A stretch of DNA of 64,000 nucleotides from Eubacteriales bacterium (GTDB lineage: Bacteria; Bacillota; Clostridia; Lachnospirales; Lachnospiraceae), in the NCBI GenBank assembly GCA_030524745.1, contig JAUNGC010000009.1:53186-117185 (forward strand). The letters are read 5' to 3'. This document shows, piece by piece, positions 26,156-35,383 of this stretch (positions are counted from its first letter, which is position 1; the number at the start of each line of letters is the position of its first letter). The notes under the pieces were generated by a model. The model saw only the letters and a list, made by a program, of their open reading frames with translations, was not told the DNA's origin and ran no database searches. The position numbers and the translations under genes were made by a program.

Positions 26156-27685
26156 TCAGTTATTTTTCGCAAGCCATGCGTCCAGTTGCGCCTGCTTTTC
26201 AGCAATGATCGTATCAATGCCGGCCGCCTTCAATTCCTCAATAAATACAGGAATCGTCTCGTCAGGATTGAGAACGCCCAATTCCAGTCCGTTTACATAC
26301 TTGGTTCTCACGTTCTCACAGGCAGTGATTTCATTCAGAACCGCGGAGTTATCCCAGGTAAAGCCCTTTGCTATGGAATTGTGAGCCGATTCGTTAAACT
26401 CAGTAAGCTGATCCCAAAGATCCAAAGGATCCCCTTCTCTTACGGGCGTAATCATCTGATTCGGAACCGCCCAGCTAAATACCGTATAACCGGTGCTGTT
26501 GGCGTCTTTTCCTTCCGGATAATCAATCACATTATTTTCCTTATCGGTATATACCCAGTGCTCTCCTTCGATACCGTTTGTGAACAAATTGGCAACTTCC
26601 GGATCGTTGTATAACAAATCGAGAATCTGCATCGCTTTTTCCGGCTGCTCACAGCTTGCAGGAATGCAGTAACAGGAAGCTACCTGGTTTGTCGTGGACA
26701 CTGCAGGATAAAGTTCTCCTGTCAGCAGTTCCGTTCCCGCCTCGGCGCTCGCCTGTCTGGTAACGCCGGGTTTGAGTTGACCGAAGGTGAAGCATCCCAC
26801 AGCTCCGATCGTTGTCATAGAACTATCCGTATTGCTGGTGGCGTCGGGCATGATCAATCCTTTCTGGTTCCAGTCATACATACGATGAACCAGATCTGTC
26901 CATGTATCGGTCTCAAACCAGTTTACAACGGTAGGATCATCGTCAAAAATGTTTTCCAGAACGCCCCAGCCATCTCCCAGGTCGTCGCAGGGCAGAAATC
27001 CCTGCAGGCCGCCGTTACTGGATACCAGAGGATAATAATCCGTATTATCTCTCACCTGCGTCAGAACCTCTTCCACATCATCCAGCGTCTTAATCGCATC
27101 CACGTCGATTCCCAACTGATCCACTACATTTTTTCGGATGGCGAATCCGGAATTGGAGGATTTATCTTTGTTCATGGGCACGCCGTAAATCTCGCCGTTT
27201 ACAGTCACGCATTTCCAATCCGCTTCGCTGATGCTCTCCCATGTCTGCGACGCATGCTCCGGGAGCAGTTCCGTCATGGAACAGAGTTGTCCGTTGCTCA
27301 CCAGATTGGACATGGACATTTCCCATGTCATCAGCGGGAACAGATCCAGCTTTTCACCGGAAGTCAGCATCAGATTCAACTGATCCACCGTATAACCTTT
27401 CATAATTTCCACTTCAATATTATAAAGTTCTCTGGTTTTTTCGGAAATGGCCTCGGATACGGCTTTTGCGGCTTCCGTCGTTCCGTCTCCATAGGCAATG
27501 ATTTTCACCACATAGGGTTCTTCATCGGATGAAGATACAGAATCAGTATCCTCTTTTGCGCTCTCCTGAACCGCCTGTGTCCCGGAGTCCGCACTGCCGC
27601 CTCCGCTCTCCCCCGCACAGCCTGCCAGCAAGGAACATACCAGAACAAAACTTACCCCCAATGATAATAGTTTTCTCATCTTCAT
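26156..27685 (-). CDS. ABC transporter sugar-binding lipoprotein (LplA/YtcQ type)
   Basis: A 509-residue extracytoplasmic binding protein. A signal peptide ends in the lipobox LAGC, and a Ser/Asp-rich linker follows. The body matches the long family 1 binding proteins of LplABC systems, with YAVSTTNQ-like and CYCIPASCEQPEKAM segments near the hinge. GGGAGAG precedes the ATG at 27685. It is the first gene of the second sugar operon and is divided from its permeases by a stem-loop. It delivers an oligosaccharide, probably arabinose-containing in view of the GH127 gene. Confidence 0.88.
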   Translation of the reverse strand: MKMRKLLSLGVSFVLVCSLLAGCAGESGGGSADSGTQAVQESAKEDTDSVSSSDEEPYVVKIIAYGDGTTEAAKAVSEAISEKTRELYNIEVEIMKGYTVDQLNLMLTSGEKLDLFPLMTWEMSMSNLVSNGQLCSMTELLPEHASQTWESISEADWKCVTVNGEIYGVPMNKDKSSNSGFAIRKNVVDQLGIDVDAIKTLDDVEEVLTQVRDNTDYYPLVSSNGGLQGFLPCDDLGDGWGVLENIFDDDPTVVNWFETDTWTDLVHRMYDWNQKGLIMPDATSNTDSSMTTIGAVGCFTFGQLKPGVTRQASAEAGTELLTGELYPAVSTTNQVASCYCIPASCEQPEKAMQILDLLYNDPEVANLFTNGIEGEHWVYTDKENNVIDYPEGKDANSTGYTVFSWAVPNQMITPVREGDPLDLWDQLTEFNESAHNSIAKGFTWDNSAVLNEITACENVRTKYVNGLELGVLNPDETIPVFIEELKAAGIDTIIAEKQAQLDAWLAKNN

Positions 27686-27755
27686 AATCTGCTCTCCCAT
27701 CTTCATATCTTTCTTTTCAGAATTCCTGTCTTAGTCTGTTCTCAGATGTTATTTT

Positions 27756-27767
27756 CATACCGGTATG
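27756..27767. promoter_or_regulatory. Perfect 12-bp palindrome upstream of the second sugar operon
   Basis: CATACCGGTATG is self-complementary and lies about 70 bp upstream of the binding-protein start, just downstream of a TATAAG-like -10 on the minus strand. It is a candidate operator. No strong -35 is visible. Confidence 0.4.
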
Positions 27768-27915
27768 CTTATATATTATCATCCGTATTCGGTTGTCTCC
27801 ACCAGATTTATGATCTGTCATTGTCACTTTTCCGACCTGATTCTCCCAATTATGTCACGGACTTCCCCTCTTTATTTCCAAATAAATCACCGGAGAAATT
27901 CTTTTATTTTTATGG

Positions 27916-27965
27916 AAAAGGCAGGGGATGCCTCCGCACTGCGGCGATATCCCCTGCCTTTTTTC
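27916..27965 (-). terminator. Terminator after the YesM/YesN pair
   Basis: A 13-bp stem (AAAAGGCAGGGGA and its complement) with a 21-nt loop that itself contains a small GC hairpin; T run on the minus strand. It ends the regulator operon ahead of the transport operon. Confidence 0.8.
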
Positions 27966-27982
27966 ATATTTTTGCTTCTCTT

Positions 27983-29545
27983 CTACTCCTGCTTATCCTC
28001 CCGTTCCTCAGCAGGCGTTTTTCCCATTACCTTTTTATACATTTGAGAAAAGTGTGAAAAATTGTCAAACCCCACCTGCGCCCCAATCATGCCGACAGAA
28101 AAGGTCGTGTTTTTCAACAAGTTCCTCGCCGTGCGCATTTTTTCCAGAATGATATATTCTTTCAGAGAAATCCCTTTTTCTTTTTTAAATATTCTTGACA
28201 GATAATCCTCGTTCAAATTTACCATGGCAGCCAGTTCGCTCCTGCGAATATCTTTCTCGATATTACAGTGGATATACTGTATGACTGTTTCCACATAATT
28301 ATTGTCCTCCGCCTTTCCGGACCGGTCAAAATAATCCGTCACCAGACTTATCATTCTTTTCATTCCGTCAATGGATTGATAGGCATTGACCGAAATTTCC
28401 GTCCCCTCCTGTCCTCCCAGAAACTGATCCACGGATATGGCCTGTTTTTCACAGGCTGACATAACGGCCTGCATGAATTTCAAATAGAATTCTTTCAGGC
28501 TTTGGGCGTTCATTCCCTGTTCCAGATACCGGAAGGCCTTTTCACCAACCTCCCGCGCTTTGCCGCCAACCAGTTCCATTGCCCAGTTCTCCATCTCTGT
28601 CAGAACCGAACTGCTCCTTCCAGCCGGATTTCCTTTCTGGAAAACGCCCTTCTGCCGCGCCACATTGTCCTGCTGCATCCGTTTTACCTGATGAATCTGT
28701 TCCTGCAGACCGGACAGCGGGCCGAATGTTCCCATATAACATGCGATCTGGGCCGTATAGTATGTCCAACTCATTTCCTGAAACATTTCCAGTTTCTTTT
28801 TCACCGTGCCTGTCGGCGGTTTTTCTCCGCGGCACTGATAAAAGAGAATGGCATACTGATCTTTCCCCAAAGCCACATTCAGAAGCCGGATTCCGCTTTC
28901 CGCAAAAAGTTCTGTCAAAATGTTGGAAAAGGCATAGCGAAACAAACCGCTTTCCAGACGTTCCTCCTTTTGCCAGTCAATCACCTGCAAAATGCAATAT
29001 GCCACGCTGGCGTTCTCTGTCAGATCGATTTGAAACTGATTCAGCTTCCTTAAAATGCGCTCCAGATCCGCCTCATTTCCGCTCAGCCAATCCTGAAGAA
29101 ATCCGTCCAGCAGCAGATCCCTGTTTTCATAAAAATCCTTTCCATAAGCGGAATACCTCTTCTGCTCCGTTTCCGAACGGATCTTACCGCACACCCGCAG
29201 TATGGCGGCTTCGATTTCACCATAGGGCGCGGGCTGCAAAATATAGTCAAAGCTGTTGAGCCGGATAGCCTCTTTCGCAAATTCAAAATCCGCATGTGCG
29301 GTCAGGAAAATACATTCGATCCGGCTGTCATATTCTTTTGCCCAGCGATACAAAGTCAAACCGTCATCTCCGGGCATTTCAATGTCACACAACAGAATGT
29401 CAACCCGTTCCCGCTGTATGATCTGCCTTGCTTCATCCGCATTATAGGCCGCCCATATCCGATCCACGGGAAGTTCCTGCCATCGGATCCCTTTCATCAT
29501 TCCGTTGACCACATTCTCCTGGTCGTCAATGATCAGCACATTCAT
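27983..29545 (-). CDS. YesN-type response regulator (REC-AraC)
   Basis: A 520-residue two-component regulator with an N-terminal receiver domain (IIDDQE; phospho-acceptor Asp in LLCDIEMP), a long helical linker and a C-terminal AraC domain (about 425-515) with RSELAAMVNLNEDYLSRIF and GFDNFSHFSQMYKKVMG. The second ATG (29545) is preferred because the first sits only one base after AGGAG. It overlaps the kinase gene by 20 bases. Unlike the kinase of the other sugar locus, its partner is intact, so this system should be able to sense its sugar and activate the operon at 27685. Confidence 0.9.
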   Translation of the reverse strand: MNVLIIDDQENVVNGMMKGIRWQELPVDRIWAAYNADEARQIIQRERVDILLCDIEMPGDDGLTLYRWAKEYDSRIECIFLTAHADFEFAKEAIRLNSFDYILQPAPYGEIEAAILRVCGKIRSETEQKRYSAYGKDFYENRDLLLDGFLQDWLSGNEADLERILRKLNQFQIDLTENASVAYCILQVIDWQKEERLESGLFRYAFSNILTELFAESGIRLLNVALGKDQYAILFYQCRGEKPPTGTVKKKLEMFQEMSWTYYTAQIACYMGTFGPLSGLQEQIHQVKRMQQDNVARQKGVFQKGNPAGRSSSVLTEMENWAMELVGGKAREVGEKAFRYLEQGMNAQSLKEFYLKFMQAVMSACEKQAISVDQFLGGQEGTEISVNAYQSIDGMKRMISLVTDYFDRSGKAEDNNYVETVIQYIHCNIEKDIRRSELAAMVNLNEDYLSRIFKKEKGISLKEYIILEKMRTARNLLKNTTFSVGMIGAQVGFDNFSHFSQMYKKVMGKTPAEEREDKQE

Positions 29546-31352
29546 CCCCTGCATTCTCCTTTCTGTCTTTTTCCTCCTCTATCGGAACCAGAATCTGCAC
29601 ACAGGCGCCGCTTCCCGTCATATTGGAAAACAGAAACGTCGCCCGGTCTCCGTAGATCAGAGAAAAGCGGTGTTTCACATTCTGAACGCCCACATGCTTT
29701 CCGTCATAGCTTCCTTTCCCCTTTCCGTTCAGTTCTTTCAGGCTCTTCTCTGTAAATCCTGGTCCATTGTCCATAATCAGAATGGAAAGATACCTTTCTC
29801 CATCCCCGGACAAGCTGCTGACGCGAATCTGCATTTTGAGCGGCCTGTCCGTCCTGCTTCCATGCTTAATTGCATTTTCCACAAAAGTAAGAATAGAAAT
29901 GGGCGGAATTTCAAATTTTTTCAAACGCTCCTCTATCTGAATCTGACACGAAACCGAATAAGAGGAAGTAAGCAGAGAAAGCAGGCAAAAATTTTTCACA
30001 CTCTCAAGTTCCGTTTCCAGCGGAACCAACTGAAAATCATCTCTCATAATAAACCTGAGATGCTCCGACAATACCAGAATCGTTTGCTGAATTTCCCGGG
30101 ATTTTCCTTCTTCGGCCAAACCATATAAATTCTTCAGACAATTCAGAAAAAAGTGGGGACGTATCTGAATCTGCAAATATTGCAACATAGCCTGCTGCGT
30201 CTCAATCTTATATTCATAGGAGGCAATTTTCAGGGTCCTGATCTCTTCCATCATTTTATTAAAAGCCTGCGACATCGTGTTGAATTCCAGAATCTGATGA
30301 TCCTCATTCATCTTCGCCTCAAGATCCCCATTGCAGATTACATTCATCGTTTCGATCAGTTTTTGAAAAGGTTTCAGATATTTTTCTTCCAGCATGCGGA
30401 AACTGATCCATAATAAAAACACCAGCACCACCGTAATCAGCATAAAGAGGAGCGGCATCCTGTCAGAACTCATAAATATTCCATAATTCGGAACCGCATA
30501 TATGATCCAGACAGGCAGATTCTCCATCTTTTCCTGAACGATCAGATAACGCATCCGACTTCCGCTGAAATAATAATCGCCAGCTTTTGCTTCCTTCAGG
30601 CTGATCCCGCTTCCGTCTGCTTCGTCTCTGGAAGTAATCGGATTCATATTGATATCCGCAAAGAAAAGAAAGGCGTCTTCATCACTGCCCGGAACATTCT
30701 GCGGTATCTGCGTCCGTTCCAAATCATAAAGCCCCATAATATATACATTGCTTCTGAAAAAGACGCGCGCCAGATAACTTCTGCCGTTAACTTCACAGAT
30801 TTTCCATCCTTCCCGGATCAGTTCTTCATTTTCCGCATGTTCCCTGAGTATTGTTTTAAAACTCTCTTTATCCGAATAGCTGTAACTTCCGTTATCCACA
30901 TATGCTTCACGAATCAATTCGCTCTCCGCATCCAGGATAATACATCCGCTTACCCCCGTATTCGTTGCAAACATCCTGCGAAACTTACCGATCATATTCT
31001 GCATACAACCGTACTTTTCATATAACGTTCTGGCATAAACCAGCGATTGAAAATCGCTGTCGTTTGCCATAATATCCACTATGGACTTCTGCATGGAATT
31101 TATTTCGTTTTCCATCTGATTTTTATAAATATAAATCAGATTATTTCCTGTCTCAGCCAGACTTCGGTTAATCGATCGAAGCGCATAGACATTGTAACTC
31201 ACCAAAAACAAAATAAAAGGAATCACAAAAATCATCAAAGCATGTTTAATCTGCTTACCGGATGTCAGTCCCCTTTTATTACTCCCCACTGCATGTCTGT
31301 TGATTTTCATTCTCTCAATATCCCTTTTCTCCAGTTTTACGCCTGTCTTCAC
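29526..31352 (-). CDS. YesM-type sensor histidine kinase
   Basis: A 608-residue membrane kinase with a basic cytoplasmic start, a membrane helix (about residues 38-58), an extracellular sensor domain of about 240 residues, a second helix (near 300), a HAMP-type segment, the His_kinase motif RPHFFLN (phospho-acceptor His) and an ATPase domain with VENAIKHGS and DNGPGF. The start could be GTG at 31352 (GGAGAGG just upstream) or the ATG 14 codons later. It is the first gene of a two-gene regulator operon. It should sense an oligosaccharide or its binding protein outside the cell. Confidence 0.9.
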   Translation of the reverse strand: MKTGVKLEKRDIERMKINRHAVGSNKRGLTSGKQIKHALMIFVIPFILFLVSYNVYALRSINRSLAETGNNLIYIYKNQMENEINSMQKSIVDIMANDSDFQSLVYARTLYEKYGCMQNMIGKFRRMFATNTGVSGCIILDAESELIREAYVDNGSYSYSDKESFKTILREHAENEELIREGWKICEVNGRSYLARVFFRSNVYIMGLYDLERTQIPQNVPGSDEDAFLFFADINMNPITSRDEADGSGISLKEAKAGDYYFSGSRMRYLIVQEKMENLPVWIIYAVPNYGIFMSSDRMPLLFMLITVVLVFLLWISFRMLEEKYLKPFQKLIETMNVICNGDLEAKMNEDHQILEFNTMSQAFNKMMEEIRTLKIASYEYKIETQQAMLQYLQIQIRPHFFLNCLKNLYGLAEEGKSREIQQTILVLSEHLRFIMRDDFQLVPLETELESVKNFCLLSLLTSSYSVSCQIQIEERLKKFEIPPISILTFVENAIKHGSRTDRPLKMQIRVSSLSGDGERYLSILIMDNGPGFTEKSLKELNGKGKGSYDGKHVGVQNVKHRFSLIYGDRATFLFSNMTGSGACVQILVPIEEEKDRKENAGDECADH

Positions 31353-31479
31353 ACCTCTCCGCCAGTCTCAATGGGTACTGAAACTATAATAATGCTTTTG
31401 CAGGTGCGTCCCTTTCTCCAAATGAAGACAGGCAACTTTGTAATATTGATTATATCTTATAAACCGCTCCTGTTACAAC

Positions 31480-31509
31480 TTTATTATAGGGCGGTTTATT
31501 ATAGAGCGG
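31480..31509. repeat. 15-bp tandem direct repeat
   Basis: TTTATTATAGGGCGG is followed directly by TTTATTATAGAGCGG (one mismatch). The first copy can also pair with AAACCGC(T)CC at 31461-31470. It lies between the kinase gene and the acetyltransferase gene and may form part of a terminator or a regulator site. Confidence 0.45.
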
Positions 31510-31542
31510 TTCCGTACAGGGGGATTCTATGTCACGAGTTAA

Positions 31543-32184
31543 TCACTTTTTGCCTTTAGCCAGAATATCCTGCCATGCCTCCTCGTCTATCTCCTCGTCA
31601 TGGAACAGTTTTCGTCTGTCCTTCTCCGTAATCTTCCGGATGACTCTGCATGGATTGCCTGCCGCGATACACCAGTCCGGGATGTCCCTTGTCACCACGC
31701 TGCCGGCGCCGATTACCACGTTATTCCCTATGTGTACGCCGGGGCATACCACCGTGTTTCCCCCAAACCATACGTTATCCCCTACCGTCACTTCCTTTCC
31801 ATACTCATATGCCGAATTACGGCTGTCCGGATGAATCGGATGACCTGCCGTATAGATCGCCACATTGGGGGCCATCTGACAATTATCGCCAATCTTAATC
31901 TTTGCCACGTCTAAAAGTGTACAGTTATAGTTTGCAAAGAAATTCTTTCCCACCTCGATGTGCTTCCCATAATCGCAGTAAAACGGCGGATTCACAAAAG
32001 CGTCCTCTGATTTCCCGAAAAGTTCCTTTACTGTTTCTTTAATTCCCGCAAAATCCGAACGATCCATAAAATTCAATTTCTGCAGGATTTTTCTGCATAC
32101 AAGCTGTTCCTCAAAAACCGCGTCATCCGAAATATACGCCAGCCCTGCATCCCGGCGTTGTCTGTTTGTCATATCCATTTTCAT
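31543..32184 (-). CDS. Maltose/galactoside O-acetyltransferase family protein (copy A)
   Basis: A 213-residue hexapeptide-repeat acetyltransferase that moves acetyl from acetyl-CoA to a sugar hydroxyl. An N-terminal helical mac domain (RQRRDAGLAYISDD) is followed by a left-handed beta-helix with repeats such as VTVGDNVWFGGN and IGNNVVIGAGSVV. The catalytic His lies in YTAGHPIHP. The start is ambiguous between 32184 and 32178, both behind one GGAGG. It follows its paralogue by 14 bp; the pair are alike in order and motifs, so a tandem duplication is likely. The substrate may be a sugar imported by the neighbouring operons. Confidence 0.85.
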   Translation of the reverse strand: MKMDMTNRQRRDAGLAYISDDAVFEEQLVCRKILQKLNFMDRSDFAGIKETVKELFGKSEDAFVNPPFYCDYGKHIEVGKNFFANYNCTLLDVAKIKIGDNCQMAPNVAIYTAGHPIHPDSRNSAYEYGKEVTVGDNVWFGGNTVVCPGVHIGNNVVIGAGSVVTRDIPDWCIAAGNPCRVIRKITEKDRRKLFHDEEIDEEAWQDILAKGKK

Positions 32185-32198
32185 CAATCCTCCGTACA

Positions 32199-32804
32199 TT
32201 AGTTTTCAGGCTGATTATCAAACCGCCTGTCTTTAAAATAATATTCCTCGTCATGCTCATCAATTTCCCGGTATACCTTACAGGGACTACCGAATGCTAT
32301 CACATTTGCCGGTATATCCTTTGTCACGACTGATCCCGCCCCGATTACAGCATTCTCCCCGATTGTAACTCCCGGCAGGACAACTACGTTTGCACCAATC
32401 CACACATTATCGCCAATCGTGACAGGGCAGGAATACATACCGTCTGCCCGGTGCTTCGGATGAACCGGATGCCCTGTTGTACACAACGTTACATTAGGAC
32501 CGATCAGGACATTTTTCCCTATCGTTATTTTCCAGTCATCAATCAAGGTCAGGTTCATGTTTGCATAAGTGCCGTCTCCAATCGAAACATATTTACCAAC
32601 CGCAGCCGTAAGCGGCGGCACAATCCAGACATTTTTCCCGACTGCTCCGAACAGTTTGGGAAGGAGCGCAGCCCGTCCGTCCATGTCCTCCGGCGGTAAT
32701 GCGTTGAACTGCCGCACAAGTTTTTTTGCGTGCGCCTGCAGCGCCATATTCTCCTCGTCATCATTCCATAAATAGCCGCTCTTCATTTTTTCCTGTTCTG
32801 TCAT
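32199..32804 (-). CDS. Maltose/galactoside O-acetyltransferase family protein (copy B)
   Basis: A 201-residue paralogue of the gene just downstream, with the same layout: an N-terminal helical part (EKMKSGYLWNDDEE) and a left-handed beta-helix with VTIGDNVWIGANVVVLPG and the catalytic His in CTTGHPVHP. The internal ATG at 32804 is spaced correctly from GGAGGAG, while the first ATG is too close. Copy B keeps more of the classical galactoside acetyltransferase pattern, and copy A has diverged more in the N-terminal part. Both are probably read from one promoter near 32830. Confidence 0.85.
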   Translation of the reverse strand: MTEQEKMKSGYLWNDDEENMALQAHAKKLVRQFNALPPEDMDGRAALLPKLFGAVGKNVWIVPPLTAAVGKYVSIGDGTYANMNLTLIDDWKITIGKNVLIGPNVTLCTTGHPVHPKHRADGMYSCPVTIGDNVWIGANVVVLPGVTIGENAVIGAGSVVTKDIPANVIAFGSPCKVYREIDEHDEEYYFKDRRFDNQPEN

Positions 32805-32861
32805 TTTCATTCTCCTCCGTCTTCGCTATTTTATATTACCACAATGCCACTCCGTATTTTT

Positions 32862-33080
32862 TTAAATTTTCATTCCGCTCCCTCCATGATACACCGTAAG
32901 GTCCCTGACCCATTTATATTTTTTATAATGGCGATACACCGCCGGAAGCTTTACAATCTCATCCAGATTGACAATAAAATACACAGCCAACACCGGAAGT
33001 TTCAGCATAAATGCCGTCAGAAGTCCAAGCGGCACGGTAATGCACCATCCGCCTGATATCTTTTTGTTTGACAATATCAT
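32862..33080 (-). pseudogene. C-terminal remnant of a MATE-family efflux pump
   Basis: The 72-codon frame reads like the last two helices and tail of a MATE/DinF multidrug pump (PLGLLTAFMLKLPVLAVYF, then NLDEIVKLPAVYRHYKKY). Roughly 380 N-terminal residues are missing; the frame begins where the AraC gene's upstream region starts, so the 5' part was deleted. It is unlikely to make a useful product. Confidence 0.7.
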
Positions 33081-33149
33081 GTTTTTACATTAAAATCATT
33101 CAGTATTCTCTGTTTCTATATAACTATTTTCCATTTATGAGGTGATTTT

Positions 33150-34055
33150 ATGGATAGCAGCCCAAAATACCGCTCCGTGTTCAATTCAGATTCTTCTGAA
33201 ACGGTTGCATATAATAATCCCCGTTTCCCCGCCTATGTGGTATACGGACTCCTTTCCTTCTATCCGGACTATTCTTCCGTCAGCCACTGGCACAAGGATC
33301 TGGAATTTATTCTGATTAAAAAGGGAACTATGACCTATAATGTAAACGGCCGGCTGATTGAATTGAAGGAAGGCGATGGAATTATGGTAAACAGCTACCA
33401 GTTCCATTACGGCTTTTCTGCGGAGCATCACGAATGTGAATTTGTCTGCATCCTGCTCTCCCCGGAATTATTGGAGGTGAACGGTTGGTTTTACCAGAAC
33501 TATATTGAGCTTGTCACTGAAAATTCAGCATACCCTTACCTGTATCTTAGCCGGAACGGCTGGATGGCGTCCGTCATGGAAAAGCTGGAGGAGATTTATG
33601 ATTCTTTTGGCAAAACTCCCGCAGAGCCTTTATCCTATTTTGAATTGATGGAAAATTATTTTAGACTCATGAAAATATTGTATGAAAATCTTGATATTGG
33701 AAGTCAGCCCCGGAAACCGGAATCTCCAGACCTGACTTCCCTCAGAAGCATGATGACCTACATCGAGGAACACTACATGGAACACATCACTCTGGCAGAT
33801 ATCGCCCTGTCCGGCGCCTGCTGCAAAAGTAAATGTTCCCTGCTCTTTAAAAAGTATCTGCGCGATACCCCTATCACTTATACCACGAAACTCAGGCTGC
33901 GGAAAAGCCTTTCCACGCTGCTTGACTCAAACAGCAGCATCGCTGACATAGCCTATGAATATGGTTTTGGCGGGGCAAGCTATTACTGTGAAACTTTCAA
34001 AAAATATTATGGAATGCCGCCGCTGATATACAAAAAAAATCAGCCCGGGAATTGA
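33150..34055 (+). CDS. AraC-family transcriptional regulator with cupin domain
   Basis: A 301-residue one-component regulator. The N-terminal cupin part contains SHWHKDLEFILIKKGTMTY and a GDGIMVNSYQFHYG turn, the usual sugar-binding pocket. The C-terminal AraC domain (about 200-298) has HITLADIALSGACCKSKCSL and IADIAYEYGFGGASYYCETF. A GAGGTG precedes the ATG. It is transcribed away from the MATE remnant and acetyltransferases, so it may once have controlled them. The gene downstream is convergent. Confidence 0.9.
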   Translation: MDSSPKYRSVFNSDSSETVAYNNPRFPAYVVYGLLSFYPDYSSVSHWHKDLEFILIKKGTMTYNVNGRLIELKEGDGIMVNSYQFHYGFSAEHHECEFVCILLSPELLEVNGWFYQNYIELVTENSAYPYLYLSRNGWMASVMEKLEEIYDSFGKTPAEPLSYFELMENYFRLMKILYENLDIGSQPRKPESPDLTSLRSMMTYIEEHYMEHITLADIALSGACCKSKCSLLFKKYLRDTPITYTTKLRLRKSLSTLLDSNSSIADIAYEYGFGGASYYCETFKKYYGMPPLIYKKNQPGN

Positions 34056-34091
34056 CGGAATTTACTATAGATTGCAAAACAAAACTTCGCC

Positions 34092-35383
34092 CTAATAAAT
34101 CGTTACAGAAGCTCCACTATCAGATAGCCATTGCGAACCAATAACAAATCCCTCTTCAACGTTAACATAAAAATCTTCAATTCTGATTACACCGTCATTT
34201 ACATTATAATCCGGCGTATTACGCATATAATCAGTTTCATATGGCGTATTGCGCAAATAGATAGCTTTGTTTTCCACATTTACCAACAGTTCTCCGCTCA
34301 CGTCAAATACCGCGATTGTTCCATTCTTAGCTGCTGTAACATATTTTCCATCCTTGCTCATATACGCAATTTCAAAACCAGACTTCGGTTCAAACATCAA
34401 TTCTCCATTTTTGTCAATAACTGTCATATACTGCAGCCCATCCGCCCCTGTAATCATCATAGCTGCATATCCATTATAAAATGGTCCGCCATAATAGTTA
34501 TATTTCCCATTATATTCAGGAAAATCTATGACAAGTTCCCCCTCAATACTATAATAAGCACCGGTATGTAGCGTAAAACCATTATCATAGGCAGCATCCA
34601 AATCTCCGGTTTGGTAGTAAAATTCCTGATCAATAAATAACGCATCACCATCAAAGTTATAGGGAACAAACAACAATCCATCTCCTATTTCTATGGTGCT
34701 GTTCCAATAATCTGCAAATACATATTTGGCCCAAATATTATCCACATCCAAAGTCAGGGTTCCATCCACTCCTAATCTGCATATAGATTTCCCAGAAAAT
34801 CCATCCATCCCATCCAATAACACACGGGCCGTTCCTCCTTCAAAATCGGAAATAAATCCTTCCAATCGCCTGCCGCTTTCATAATTATCCGCATAAATAA
34901 CACTTTGTGTTTCAATATTTATAACAATATCCTTATCCCAAAAATGTAGTTGATGTATATTTTCGTTCAAATAAATACATTCCGAAAAAGTATCATCCAA
35001 AGATACTTTTTCCTGATACCGATTTTCCATTTCCCATTGATACTGGTTTAATTCTACCTGATAGTTCTCATATGCCTGAAACGGAGAAACCACATTTCCA
35101 TTTTTATCGATTGCTCCAAACTGCCATTCATTCGTGTCAAAATTCGTCACTTTCTCTGCTGCAAAAAATAATCCGTCTCCATGCCCTAAATAACAAAATC
35201 ATCAGTTCGATCCCTCGTATATGTAACACGGCCTTCAGAATCAATGATATTGTAAGTATCTTTATCGTTACCCTTAAAAATGAAATACGCCATCCCATCC
35301 CGGAATTCACTCGCATACTCCAATACCCGATCGTTTTTCGTGACGTCCGATTTCCATATAATTTTTCCATGAGTGTCTAAGCC
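34092..35383 (-). pseudogene. WG-repeat protein, frameshifted and missing its start
   Basis: The 352-codon frame 34092-35150 is made of WG-like beta repeats (FGAIDKNGNVVSPF, MTVIDKNGELMFEP). In another frame, 35186-35383 continues the same protein upstream (LDTHGKIIWKSD, FRDGMAYFIFKGND) and stops at a TAG (35186-35188), where a one-base shift would rejoin the two. No start codon or ribosome site precedes this part: it runs into the tail of the zinc-ribbon gene, stopped by a TAG at 35384-35386. It is therefore a decayed gene or the broken C-terminal half of a longer protein fused to the gene upstream. Confidence 0.6.
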
